Origin: Sclerotiophoma versabilis
Taxonomy: Eukaryota > Ascomycota > Dothideomycetes > Pleosporales > Didymellaceae
Reading direction: 5' to 3'
Assembly (NCBI GenBank): GCA_012274445.1
Contig: JAAROD010000093.1
Location: 434,001 to 498,000 of the forward strand
Length of the DNA stretch: 64,000 nucleotides
The first letter of the stretch is position 1. Each line of letters opens with the position of its first letter. Below, one piece after another: positions 10,810 to 21,267 of this stretch. Both the position numbers and the translations under genes were made by a program. The notes beneath the pieces are model-generated. The model searched no databases. It was given only the letters and a program-made list of their open reading frames with translations, and had not been told where the DNA came from.

Positions 10810-10898
10810 TATAACGCTTTGCGGAAGACCAGACTCACCCTTAGCCGAGGTGACTGGGACCCCCGGAACACACCCCGCCACCCAACTTCACTAGTATA

Positions 10899-10947
10899 AC
10901 GATGCTGGCGAGGTTGCGCAGCACTCAGTATCGTTAACCAGCATCGT
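10899..10947. promoter_or_regulatory. hairpin-forming inverted repeat upstream of transposase
   Basis: ACGATGCTGG at 10899-10908 is mirrored by CCAGCATCGT at 10938-10947, a perfect 10-bp stem with a 29-nt loop. It lies about 65 bp before the transposase ATG. A transposase-binding or autoregulatory site is an inference from position only. Confidence 0.45.
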
Positions 10948-11010
10948 GGATCGTTTTTAAAGCTTAGGTTATACCTATATTTGTTATTTTTGGTGTTTTT
11001 AAGCTCTAAA

Positions 11011-11991
11011 ATGCCGCCCGGGAGCGGAAAACGCCTTCAGCCAGCACTTTTGCAGTCAGTAGTCGATCATATTGCCGCCGGGGAGAATAATTCTGAGATT
11101 TCTCGAGCGACTGGAGTAACCCGCAAATGTATAGGCAAGCTTCGAGTGAGCTTAGAGTACTGGGGAGTGCCATACCCGCCTCGAAGTGTTCGTATTGGGC
11201 GACCCGCGACTCTCCGGCAGCGCCATCTCGACGCTCTTAAGCAGTACTTGCTCGGCCGACCGCAGGCGTACTTAGAGGAGATGGGGGACTGGTTATATGA
11301 CGAGTTCGACATCCAAAGAACTATTTGGACGGTGTTTCGGGCTCTTGAGAAGCTTAAATGGTCACGGAAACTCGGTTCGAAACGCGCAAAAGAGCAGAGT
11401 AGTCCTCTCCGTCGGGTGTACGCTGCCCGGATCGCTCAGCACTACACTGCTGAGATGATCGTCGCGGTTGATGAGAGCGCTTGCAATGAGCGTACAGGAG
11501 ATCGGAAGTATGGTTGGAGTCCTCTTAACGAGCCCGTGGAGCTCGTCTATAGCTTGAAAAGGTCAGAAAGATGGTCGCTGTTGCCTGCGATGACGGTGGA
11601 CGGTTACCTCAGTTATATGATCTTCCAAGGCTCGATTACCTCGGGAATTATGGAGCATTTCCTCGAGTTTGAGGTGTTGCCGCACTGCAATCCTTACCCA
11701 GGTCGCAACTCGGTAATAGTACTTGACAACGCGTCTATACATCGGTCAGTAAGAGTTCGTGAGCTTTGCAGGCGAGCTGGTGTTGTACTAGAGTACCTGC
11801 CGCCGTACTCACCAGATTACAACCCTATCGAGAAGAGCTTCAAGCAGCTAAAAAGCTCGATAAAGAGAAATGCGAGGCAAATAGAGTTATTCAACGGTTT
11901 TAATTACTTCCTAGAGTATGCGGTACAGCGAGCGTGTTGTAATATTGACTGCAGAAGCTGGTTTCTCAAGTGTGGTTATCTACTAGATTAA
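11011..11991 (+). CDS. DDE transposase, IS630/Tc1/mariner type, intact
   Basis: The ATG at 11011 (MPPGSGKRL) opens a 326-residue frame without stops; in-frame codons before it are non-ATG. The N-terminus has two helix-turn-helix segments (HIAAGENNSEISRATGVT and a winged part near LRQRHLDALKQYL). The catalytic residues are present in order: Asp in IVAVDESAC, Asp in VIVLDNASIH and Glu in SPDYNPIEKSFKQLK, giving a DDE triad with the usual spacing of the superfamily. It would cut and paste its own element in the nucleus. It is the only transposase in this window that looks catalytically complete, which suggests recent arrival or escape from RIP. Confidence 0.88.
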   Translation: MPPGSGKRLQPALLQSVVDHIAAGENNSEISRATGVTRKCIGKLRVSLEYWGVPYPPRSVRIGRPATLRQRHLDALKQYLLGRPQAYLEEMGDWLYDEFDIQRTIWTVFRALEKLKWSRKLGSKRAKEQSSPLRRVYAARIAQHYTAEMIVAVDESACNERTGDRKYGWSPLNEPVELVYSLKRSERWSLLPAMTVDGYLSYMIFQGSITSGIMEHFLEFEVLPHCNPYPGRNSVIVLDNASIHRSVRVRELCRRAGVVLEYLPPYSPDYNPIEKSFKQLKSSIKRNARQIELFNGFNYFLEYAVQRACCNIDCRSWFLKCGYLLD

Positions 11992-12217
11992 GGTTAGAGT
12001 AGAAGTTGAAGTTTAAGCTTAATATTGCAGCGTCGCGGTTTTTGAAGGTCTCTAAGGTGTTGCGCAACCCACGATCACGATTGTTTTCCTAGAAAAAATT
12101 AGAGCTACATCTACAACACTATGTCAGTCTATCCTGAAAGCGCTGCTGCCTTGAGCAGTGTAGGAGGCTAGAAATAATAGGGGTGGGCAGGCTTACTTGG
12201 TCAAGCAGCTCGCAACT

Positions 12218-13887
12218 TTATAAAAGATCTTCAATATCGCTACTCAGCTCGTGTACGCGATCTCGCTGCGTTGCAGCTTCAATAAGCTCGAGGTCTTGCT
12301 CAGTAAACCCATCGTATTGCAACCTCCATCGTTTCGCTGCATCTCTTAACCGAATTAAAGCTCCGATCGGAAACTCAGTTTGCTCAACCCACATTCATTG
12401 GGCAACCGTTGTCCGTATTGTCGAGCAGGATGTTGATATCCAACCTCATTACTACGCGGACGCTGCGATACATGGTTTTGATGTAACTGCTCGCGAAACC
12501 GGACGTACGCTGGCCCGCCCACCAGTCGAAGAAGTTCTTCGTATGACGAGAGATCTCTATCCAATTGGTATACTCGAACGGCTCCCACGATAGCGAAGTT
12601 TCCGGTTGTTGAGCTTGCACAGAAGCCTGGTTTGTATGCCCGGTTAGTTGCTTCAACTGGTTAACAATAAGCAGTTTCGTTAAGCTCGCGATCTCGTTAT
12701 CACCACCTCTACCACCATCAACAGCGCCCCGTCGCCTAGATTTTTCAGCATCAGCGCGATCTTTAGCTCGCACGATAGCCAGACGGACATCGTCGGAAGG
12801 GTCGTGGACGCTGCCTGTTCCACCAGCAAGCTCGCGCGCCCACATCGCGATGATATTGCCATTAACTGGAAAGTGTTTCTCGAAGCGATCTGGCTGTCCT
12901 GGAGTGCGCGGGAGCCAGCAAACGTATGGGTGATTGCCACAATTCGCATCTTGACACCTCCACTGATCTCGTATAGCCATCGCCCACCCAGACCCAGCTT
13001 GCTCAGCTGCTACAACACCAGCGAGACCTTCCTCTTGTATCGCCGTCGCCGTACGAGCTCTCGCCGGCGCCGCCGCAGGCGCTGGACGAGCTGCCTGAAC
13101 TGGCGTATTGTCGGCCAGTATGAGGTCGAAATCTACATGAACGGGCTCAGTACTGTTTACGTCAACGCCCTTCACGAGGTCCTTGAAAGCAATCCAGTTG
13201 AGGATTTCGTTGCGCCGCAACCGCTTGTTTCTTCGCTCCTTTTTGGCCTCCTTCCGCGTATATACAACCGCAACAAGGCTGATAACTATGGCAACTCTAG
13301 GCAGAACGTCCGCCAACACGCCATCAACCCAGTCCCAGGTTCCGGTGGACGTAAGCCGCGACAGGCGGATCGCTGGGTCGCAATCGCAGGCCTGCGCAAT
13401 CGCATTCCTCTCTAGGTCACCCCAAAAAAGCTCGCCAGCGTACGTCGAGCGTTGGATCAAGAACAATTTCCTGTTCTCGTGTTGCGGGCGTAACTCTAGG
13501 CTCTAAAACAGCGTTTTCAGTGTCAATTTGAGCGTCTCTAGTGCCTCCAACGGCATCCGCAACACTAGTTTCAGCCTCGTCATCGCCTTCTAGAGCTTCA
13601 ATATCGCTGCGATCTTCACCGTCGTCGCCTACAATATTATCAGCTTGCGCGTCGATCGCGGACTGCGTGCAGCTGGGCTCAAATAATGGGGAATCTTGAG
13701 CTCGCGCGAGCGTTGCGGGCGGCGTCAAAGGTGTTACCGCCTTAGCAGTACCTCGAGTAGGCGTAATATTGGCTTGCGAAGGGTTTTCTGAGAGCGCTTT
13801 CCGCCTTTTGGATGCCCGCGAGCTTCCTAGAGGTGGGTTAACACCTTGTTCAAATAGCTGAGTTGCATAACGCTGGCGTTTAGCCAT
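12218..13887 (-). pseudogene. transposon passenger gene, unknown family, frameshifted
   Basis: The ATG at 13887 (MAKRQRYATQLF) starts a frame with a basic nuclear-signal-like segment and a long acidic, low-complexity region. The frame ends early at 13417 because of a six-T run (13424-13429 on the complement); reading five T restores a smooth continuation through the 13466-12384 frame. That part has a hydrophobic segment (VLPRVAIVISLVAVVY), a basic KKERRNKRLRR stretch and a cysteine-histidine module with WRCQDANCGNHPYVCW followed by HFPVNGNIIAMWA. A second shift near 12390 leads into a C-terminal helical block ending at 12218. Cys/His modules of this kind recur in fungal repeat-associated proteins of unknown function (from memory). 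It lies convergent to the transposase inside the same inverted repeats. Confidence 0.65.
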
Positions 13888-14096
13888 CGGATCAACGATT
13901 TGCCGCTCAAAATCAAGCTAACGATAACTTCAACTGGAAGAAATCTCGAAATACTCTAAAAACTAGCTTGCGAGCAGCCTTACTAACCCCAGAAACATCG
14001 CGAACATCGCTATACAGCTTATTTACAGTAGCGATCGATGACCCGGCGGTTCCGGTTACCTCGGCTAAGGGTGAGTCTGATCTTTCGCAAAACACC

Positions 14097-14445
14097 CATA
14101 GTGTACATCACGACAGAAACGACGACTGTCAGCCAGCCCAGGTCAAGTTGCGAATATGTTAGAGAAAGATGCTCTTGCTCAGAGGAAGCTTCGAGTGGGT
14201 TCTTCCCGTCCGGAGTAAGAACGTACAGCCGTGTCGGCTGCTTCAGACGGTCGGCGCTCGCCTCTCGTTTCTTTCTCTGGATACGTCAAGCAACAATGGG
14301 TATACTGATCCAGCTGGACTCAAAGATGAATTCGAACAGAGCAGTGCGCTTGTACACAGTACACGTTAGTCTAGTTAAGCCGTTCCACAAAGAAAGCATT
14401 GTGCAGGGTACGGACGAAGGAGCATGTTTCTATGAGCTGACAGCT
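14097..14445. other. 350 bp between two transposons, no gene seen
   Basis: Sequence between the right inverted repeat of the Tc1/mariner-like element and the A-rich 3' tail of the LINE. Short frames exist on plus but show no domain. Confidence 0.4.
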
Positions 14446-14745
14446 TGATTGATTTGATTTACTTATTTATTTATTGACTCCTACTCGGTTTCAGCCGCGT
14501 ACTGCGCAGCTATGCCCGGAGTGACAGGTTGTAGCAGACAGCGGACGCGGTGCGGACGTTGATCCGCGCCGCCCCACTTCATCCCTCGCAAAGAGGAACC
14601 ATCTGTCCCCGAAAAACCTGTCGTTTTCCATCAACCACTATCTACACTCGGCCTGCAAGCTTGTTTAGATACTGGTTCTACTGACTGTATGCTGTAGTTC
14701 TAGGCTCGTAGAGGCGCTCTGCCTCGTCTGTCGCGTCCGCTGTAC

Positions 14746-17700
14746 CTACAGTCTCCCCCCAACGCTCGGCGTCGTCTGCGTATCTCTGATCCCCACTTGC
14801 CCAAGGATCTGTGTCTGTTCCATATACTCGATGGCTTTAGTGGCTAGCTGTGGCGTGCTCAGGATGGTCCTGAGGCTGTGTCGTCCGGATAGGTTGGCGA
14901 AGATGCGGTTCCGGATGTCCTTGTACTTGCTGCAGCGGAGGAGGATGTGGGCGACGGTCTGTCGCCTCTCTCCACAACTGCAGCGGGGACTGGTAACCGT
15001 CGGGACGTGTCGATTGAAGAGGAAGTCGTTGAGCCCGATCTTCTCGGTCCGCAGCTGCACCAGCAGCGCGCTCTCCCGCTTGCTGAGCCTCTCGTGGAGC
15101 TGCAGCACCTTCTTGGTGGGCGTCGGCGTGTGCCTGTATGTCGCGCGGCCTTTCTTGTCTTCCCTCCACGCGCTGATCCACGCTCTCTCTGCCTGCGTCT
15201 TGCACCATCTTCTAAGCGTCGTCCTGAGTGGGTATAGCTGTGCAGGTGGGTCTGCTGGCTGCTGGCTGCGGCCGTCTTTCCTCCATCCGGTGGCTTCCTT
15301 GGCAGCCTGGTCGGCGGCCTCGTTTCCTGGGATGCCCTCATGGGCTGGGATCCATCGGACGGTCACCGAGTAGCCTTTGTTCTGAAGCTCCAAGACCTGT
15401 CGCGCAATCTCCTTGAGGATGTACGCCCCTGATCGCCCCTCCGCCTTGGCTATGGACCATATAGCGGCCTGATTGTCGGTGTATATGGCTATCTGTTTAC
15501 GTTCGCCGCTTTCGTCTGCATACTCGTGCGCAATCTGCAGTGCCAGGCTGATGCCTTGCAGCTCTGCAGCGTATACCGTCGACAGTGTGTCTGATCCCAT
15601 GTGTACGGATAGTGTCTGTTGTGTTAGCGGGCATACCGCTGCAGAGCCGATCTCGCCCTCGATGCCGCTGCCATCCGTGTAGATGCTGAGGCTCTTGTTT
15701 GTTGCGCATTCTCGGTCATGGCGTTCGCGGGCCTTTTCCCCATCGTTGTCGATGTACGTGTGTGGCCCTCGTCGCCACGGAGGTGTGACGAACGGGGAAA
15801 TGGGCTCTTGCTTGTCGAGATCGCGCACTTGCTTGCTCCTCAGTGCCTCGTAGGCTTTCTGCCAAGGGGTTTTGTGTGCCCTGTAGTTCTTGTCGATGAC
15901 TATCGGTACCGGCTCGCGTGGCTCATAGCACGCAGTTTTCGCGATGGCCCTAGACGAGGACAGCTGAGTGATGACGTCCGCGTTGTGCTTCCAGATCTGC
16001 TGCTCGATGGGAAGGAGAAATGTTTCCACGTCAAGCGCTACCCTTGATGTTGCTCTGTAAGCACCGCATATGCTTCTAGCTGCTCTTGCTTGGATGCTGC
16101 GAAGGGCGTCTACCGTCTTGTGCGTGTAACCGCGCTTCTTGTCGTTGAGGCTGGCGTTGGACCAGATGGAGCAAGCGTACATCATCTGTGGGATCGCAAT
16201 GGCTTCGTACAGTCTGCGCATGTCTTGCAGTCGGACACCCCAGGTGGAGCTGCCCAAGCTGCTCAGCATGTGCACTGTACGGGTGGCCTTCTGTCTGATT
16301 GTCTCTACCTGCTCCCTCCACTTCAGCTTAGTGTCGAGGGTCAACCCCAGGTACTTGCATGTTGTTGACGGCTTTATCTCACCCCACTCTGTCTGGATGG
16401 GCGCGTCGACGTTGATGCGTTTGCGCGATCTTGTGAAGTGAGTCAGCTGGAACTTGTCAGGGGCAAAGAGCGATGCATGTGTCGTTGCCCATCGCTGTGC
16501 CTTCTCGAGTATTGTGCCCAATATCTCGCACGTTCGTTCTGTGGTCTTTCCCCAGGCGAGGATGGCCACATCGTCGATGTATCCTGTGGACATGGCATCC
16601 GTCTGCTCGTTACACTGCTCAATCAGGTCGGCGTTGTAGAAGAGATAGAGCATGGGAGAGAGCGGCGAGCCTTGGGGGATGCCCGTGTTGATTGCGTAGT
16701 CTTCGGACTTGAACCCGTCGACCAGGATGTGCGTGTGCCTGTCGCTCAAGAAGCTCGCTATCCAGCGCACTATGCTTTCGTTGACCTTCCGCTTCCGCAG
16801 GTTGTGAAGCAGCCGCTTGTGAGATACGTTGTCGAAAGCTCCGGACACGTCCAGCAACAAGAGGCTGGCCACTTGGCCGTCTTTTCCGTTATTCCACTGT
16901 TCGTATATCTTCGCTGTGACAGCGTGCAGTGCGTGCTCAGTGGATCGATGCTTCCTTCCACCCATGTGGGTCGGCGGAAGCACGTGGTGGGTCTCCACTA
17001 GGTAGCTAAGTCTCCGGGCTATCACTGCGTCCATGACCTTGCCCATGGTGTTAAGTAGTGCGATGGGGCGGTATGCTTTGGGGACCGCGTAATTGGTTTT
17101 GCCAGGTTTGCGCAGGACTGCTGTGATAGACGCTCGGAATAAGACCGGGCAGTAACCCAGCCGCAGACTTTGGTTGAAGATCCTCGTCAGATGGACTGCG
17201 ATCAGGTCGATCCCGGCTTGCAGCGCCTTGTTCGTGATCCCATCCGGGCCTGGGGCTTTGAGGGGCGATGCCGCTCGGATTGCGGTCCGTACCTCCTTCT
17301 CCTCAACTGGTGGCATCTCAATCTGGCCACTGTACGCGGCGTCCTGTATGTCTCCCAAGTCTGCTTCAAGTGGCGTTGGGAAGAAGGCGTCTCGAAACAG
17401 CTCGGCTTTTTCCGCGGGATCGGTCAGTTTTTGTTGTGTGTCAGGGTGATGTATAGTCGGTATAGATCGGGTCGATTGGTCGTGCCTCGTTCGCGTCTAC
17501 CTCGCTAGTTTCCACAGCGTGTCCGACGACTCAGATGCCTGCTCTATGCGGTCTCTGTGTGCTTTGCGCAGTGCTTTGCTGATCGTTCGAGCTTTGTGGT
17601 TTCTCGCGGTGCGATACGCTTCCCAAGTCTCTTCCGTGTGGTATTGACTGTGTGCCCTCTTCAGCCGTTTTGTCTCAGCTAACACCACTTTACATTCTTC

Positions 17701-18645
17701 GGTCCATCCCTCTCGTGTGTAGGGAGATGGATGAGTCTCAGGCACTGCTTTGTGTATCGCATCTTGGATTGCGGCGGTCACCTCGTCGGTGTATGCGTCG
17801 AGCGCTGTCTTTGTAAGTGGTCTTCGTAGCGGAGGTAGGGAGTGTCTCAGCGTTTTCATGTACAATTTCTCATTCAGTCTCTTCCAGTCTTTGCGCGGCC
17901 TCTTCTCCAGATGTTGCACTGTGAGGTCTAGCGTTGTGCTTATGGGCAGGTGATCTGAGTCGTGATCCAGGCTTCTGTCCACCTCGCTCTTGATGACTTT
18001 GTCGATCAGCCCCGTCGTGACGAGGCAGAGATCGACCGTGGACTGCGCTCGGCCTTCTTCGTACGTTGTCGTTCCCGGTGGGAGGGTGTTATGAAGTGCG
18101 AAGTCTCCTATGATGTCTATCAGGTCCTCCGATTCGAGATCGGTGACCTCTCTGTTCGGCCCTCCCCACAGGGGATGGTGTAGATTGAAGTCACCGAGTA
18201 GTAATTGTTCGACCGTGTGGTATTGCCTCAACGCCTCTCGAACCTGCGGCAGTGCACTCTGTCGGTTGCTCGAGGTCTTTGGTGCGTTATAGACGTTGTG
18301 AATGACAAGCTGCTCTTGGCTCTGCTGATCGTCTGTTGGGTCTACAATGATGGAGCACATGTCCTTGATTCGTTCCTCGAAGCGCCATCGTGCTTGGTCG
18401 ATATTTCTGTTGATGAAAAAGCAGACCCTCGCTGTTCCTTCTGCATGTCCTGTTGGGTAGCAGAGGTGAAACTTGTCCTTGGCTGGATGGTGCGTAGTTG
18501 CTGTGTATGGGTTCTTCCACGGCTCTTGAATGGCGATGATATCGAAGTCGTAGATCCCCGGGTCGCGCAGCAGTGATGCCATGACCATGTCTCTCGACTT
18601 TCTTACGTTGTACTGTAGTATGTTCAGTCCGCTGTGTCTATTCAT
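14746..18645 (-). pseudogene. LINE ORF2: endonuclease, reverse transcriptase, RNase H
   Basis: One frame of 1300 codons is interrupted only by TAG at 17497-17499 (codon 383), in a TGG-to-TAG context. Residues 1-230 form an AP-type endonuclease (LNILQYNVRKS, IIAIQEPW, LLGDFNLHHPLW, DHDSDHLPI). The reverse transcriptase spans about residues 440-760, with the catalytic Asp in LLLLDVSGAFD (about 599) and YIDD at 689-692. An RNase H domain follows at about 1020-1150 (IYTDGSG, AAELQGI, IYTDNQAA, IPGNEAADQAAK), then a Cys/His motif (CSCGERRQTVAHILLRC). Its ATG overlaps the TGA of ORF1 as ATGA (18645-18642), which suggests translation by termination-reinitiation. Apart from the one stop the enzyme looks complete, so this is a young copy. 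Confidence 0.9.
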
Positions 18646-20327
18646 GCTTCGTTGCCAGAGTCGATTTCCATGTGCTGGCTGTTGCCGCTCTGTGTCAGCT
18701 GCGTGTCGTTCCCGGTTGCTTCCATGGCCCTCCGGGTAGGTATGATGTGTCTCTGCGGCCTTCGGCTGCCGCTTGCCTGTGTTGATGGGTTTCGTTGCTG
18801 CGCTGGCTCAACAGTGGTGCCAGCATTCGTCCTCTTCTGTCCTCGTCCGGTTTGCGATCGGTTCCTGGTGATCGGTGCCGGCTGCGTTGATGCAGGAGCT
18901 TGGACGGGTCTGCTCCTTCGGACAGTGGTAGCCGGTACCTCCGATGGGATGCTGCTTCTTGGTGTCTCTGCGACTGCGTGATAGTATGGTCGCACGTCGT
19001 ATGCAGCCCTCGCCTTTGCCCTCTCCTCTTTCCTCGTGGGGCACTGGTAGCTCCACGCTTCGTGCTCGCCTCGGCAGGCTGCGCATTTCCTGGGTACGTT
19101 CCGGTCGAGCTTCGACGGGCAGTCCCTGCTCTCGTGTTCTTGCGCGCAGTAGCCACATGCGATTGTTGCCTTGCACTGGGTTCCTATGTGGCCGTAGTGT
19201 TGGCACTTGAAGCACTGCTTCACTCGGCACTGTCGCTCGTATCGCTCGCACTGAAAGACCTCGCCCTGCCAGATCAGGCCCTCGTCGATGATCTTGTTAG
19301 CGTCCTCTGGCTTGCTGAACTCGATGACGATGCTGGATGTGGCCTTCGTGGGTGCGTTGCGTGTCGACCACCCAATGTACTTGATCTCTGCCTGCGGGAT
19401 GAACGGTTTGTTGTCTAGTAGCAGCTGGTCCCTCGTCTCTTCGAACCTGTCTATGCCCATAGTGCTGGTGCGCATGCCGTGTGCGATGATGCCGTAGGTT
19501 GTGATCCGCAACGTGGCCCTGTTGCCGATGCGGTGGACCCAGTCGTCAGTGAACTGCTTTAGTGCTTCTACCTCCTTGCTGGTTGCCGTTCTGATGCTAA
19601 GGTCGCCGCTTCTTAGCTGGTTCGAGGAGAGAACCTTAATACCGCTTATGTTTTCATTTCCGCTCTGCGCAATGGCGCGCTCTACATGGGCGTTGAGGTC
19701 ACGCGGGTTCATCGCCCGCAGGCTGAGCACTGTACTGGGGTCTCTGATGGTCACGACGACTTCACGCTGCGTCTGCATGGGAGCCATTCTAGGAACTTGT
19801 GTATTCGATGTACCTGCTAGCGGTGCGCCCCTCGCTGCCATTGCAGCATAGCTGAGCGCGCCGCCTGTCTGTGGTCCTGCGTTTTTGATCTGTCTTGCCA
19901 TCTGCAGATTGGCTTTACCCACCTCTACCGCCTCCTTGGCTGCAGTTCTAGCTTCCTCTCCGTTCCTTATGTTTTGTTGCACGTTTGTAGCAATTGCGTG
20001 GACAGTCTCAGCGGTGTTCTTTATTTCGGTCTTAAGTTCCTGCTTGACGGCATCAAGCATTCGCGTGGTGTTGTTGGAGGACGCCTTAGTCTCGGTTTGC
20101 AGGATGCTAAGCGCGTCGCATACCGTGCTAAGATCAGGCGCGTGTTGCGCTTTCAGTATGAACGTCAACGTGCCGTGGATAATGACCTTGACGAGGTCTG
20201 CCGGCACAGGCTGGCTTTGCGTGCGATCGATACAGGACAGCGCGTCCTGAAGGTAGGTGCTGAGGCGTGTAGCGTGCTCGCGGAATGGGGTTGGCCATGC
20301 GGGCTGCGGAGGCCACGGTGTCGCCAT
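18642..20327 (-). CDS. LINE ORF1, gag-like nucleic-acid-binding protein
   Basis: This 561-residue frame is intact. The N-terminal half is helical, with a coiled-coil-like stretch (about residues 75-165) that could drive multimer formation. The C-terminal third has clustered Cys/His motifs: CFKCQHYGHIGTQC, CGYCAQEHESRDC and CAACRGEHEAWSYQC. These are CCHC knuckles that bind the element RNA in this LINE class. The tail after them is basic and low in complexity. The stop codon overlaps the start of ORF2 by four bases. Function is assigned from domain type and position; the element's own activity is untested. Confidence 0.88.
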   Translation of the reverse strand: MATPWPPQPAWPTPFREHATRLSTYLQDALSCIDRTQSQPVPADLVKVIIHGTLTFILKAQHAPDLSTVCDALSILQTETKASSNNTTRMLDAVKQELKTEIKNTAETVHAIATNVQQNIRNGEEARTAAKEAVEVGKANLQMARQIKNAGPQTGGALSYAAMAARGAPLAGTSNTQVPRMAPMQTQREVVVTIRDPSTVLSLRAMNPRDLNAHVERAIAQSGNENISGIKVLSSNQLRSGDLSIRTATSKEVEALKQFTDDWVHRIGNRATLRITTYGIIAHGMRTSTMGIDRFEETRDQLLLDNKPFIPQAEIKYIGWSTRNAPTKATSSIVIEFSKPEDANKIIDEGLIWQGEVFQCERYERQCRVKQCFKCQHYGHIGTQCKATIACGYCAQEHESRDCPSKLDRNVPRKCAACRGEHEAWSYQCPTRKEERAKARAAYDVRPYYHAVAETPRSSIPSEVPATTVRRSRPVQAPASTQPAPITRNRSQTGRGQKRTNAGTTVEPAQQRNPSTQASGSRRPQRHIIPTRRAMEATGNDTQLTQSGNSQHMEIDSGNEA

Positions 20328-20735
20328 GGCACGTCAGACGCAGTGGGCTGCTGCGGCTGGGTGCTGGCTAGTCAATTGGCGTCAAGAGTGACCGTTTGAG
20401 CACAAAAATACGACTGAATTCCAAAAATTGAGTTCTCGCTATGTGTGGTGTTTTTCTACACCGACAGGCGCTGCGACTTGACCCGTACAGGTAGGTACCG
20501 TACTGGCACGCCGCCACACTACTGTGCGTGGGGATCTTAGCGTGACCCGGGAGCTCGGACAACGCGTTCTTGCTTCGGAGCATTTTCCTTTTCTTCCGAC
20601 GCACCGCCGATCTCGCAAGGAACCAACTGTGCCTCGCTTGCCGTGCCCTTTGTGCACGCGTGTCGTTGGCTAATTTCCATCTGCTCCCGTTCTCCTGCTG
20701 GTGTTCAAGAAAGCTGCCCCAGCTTAACAATTACT

Positions 20736-21267
20736 TGTGACTTGACTTGAGGAACGCTACACACGTATTGCGAACGACCCGCTGTCCATGGTGCGCCTTC
20801 ACTTTAGTATCGTCAACGAAAGGATGTGTCTTCATCAGCCCGAGAAGTGGAGCGACAACCCAGTGGCAGCTGTTGCGTGCCCGTGGAAAAGGCAGAGCCG
20901 CAGCGGCCCGGGACTTAGCGCAGACATGGCCGCGGCTGACAGCTTCTCACACAGACCAAACCGTGATACCACCTCCAGGACATCCATACATCTCCTACGC
21001 TGTACCGAGGCAGTGTGACTTGATTCCCAACGACATCCAAGGGTCGCCCGGGATGCAGCGGGACATTGGAGATGCACGAACACTACAGTCAAGCAGCTGT
21101 CGCCTCGTACACATCTGTCTCTGGGCAACATGCACCATTCAAACGGGTAGACTGTGACGGGCTTCACGGTTTGAAAGTGCAGCAAGCAAAGCGCTTGGCT
21201 GTATACTTGCTGGCAGATGCATGATACCACAGGCCGGCTTGTTGATGGGAGTTTTGCTCATATGTAT
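20736..21267. other. intergenic, between LINE and Myb-like gene
   Basis: No supportable gene; it contains the 3' flank of the Myb-like gene. Short overlapping frames on both strands have no recognisable features. Confidence 0.4.

Larger units (their letters stand above)
10815..14096. mobile_element. Tc1/mariner-like element with transposase and passenger gene
   Basis: About 45-50 bp of inverted repeat bound this region. The left end around 10818-10867 and the complement of 14047-14093 share the exact core CAGACTCACCCTTAGCCGAG with a few mismatches on each side. TA dinucleotides lie next to both ends, but the exact outer base is uncertain. Inside are an intact DDE transposase on plus (11011-11991) and a second gene on minus (12218-13887). 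The element begins a few bases after the target site of pogo copy 2. A short inner inverted repeat (10912-10924 and 12057-12069, 12 of 13) brackets only the transposase, so a smaller element nested inside a larger one is possible. Confidence 0.7.
14446..20735 (-). mobile_element. Tad/I-type LINE, nearly full length
   Basis: On the minus strand the order is a 5' region (about 20735-20328), ORF1 (20327-18642), ORF2 (18645-14746), a 3' untranslated part and an A-rich tail of TAAA-type repeats at 14446-14476. ORF1 has zinc knuckles; ORF2 has AP endonuclease, reverse transcriptase, RNase H and a C-terminal Cys/His segment. That arrangement, with RNase H, fits the I/Tad group of fungal LINEs. The 5' boundary is estimated from where coding-associated sequence stops and is not exact; no clear target-site duplication was found. 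Confidence 0.85.

Noticed and set aside
13424..13429. Programmed -1 ribosomal frameshifting at T TTT TTG in the passenger gene
   Set aside because: A -1 slip leads to a stop within a few codons; a +1 change is needed, so a simple one-base insertion is the better explanation.
14831..17001. Several long plus-strand open frames
   Set aside because: They lie antisense to LINE ORF2, which has full domain support; they are shadows of biased codon use.
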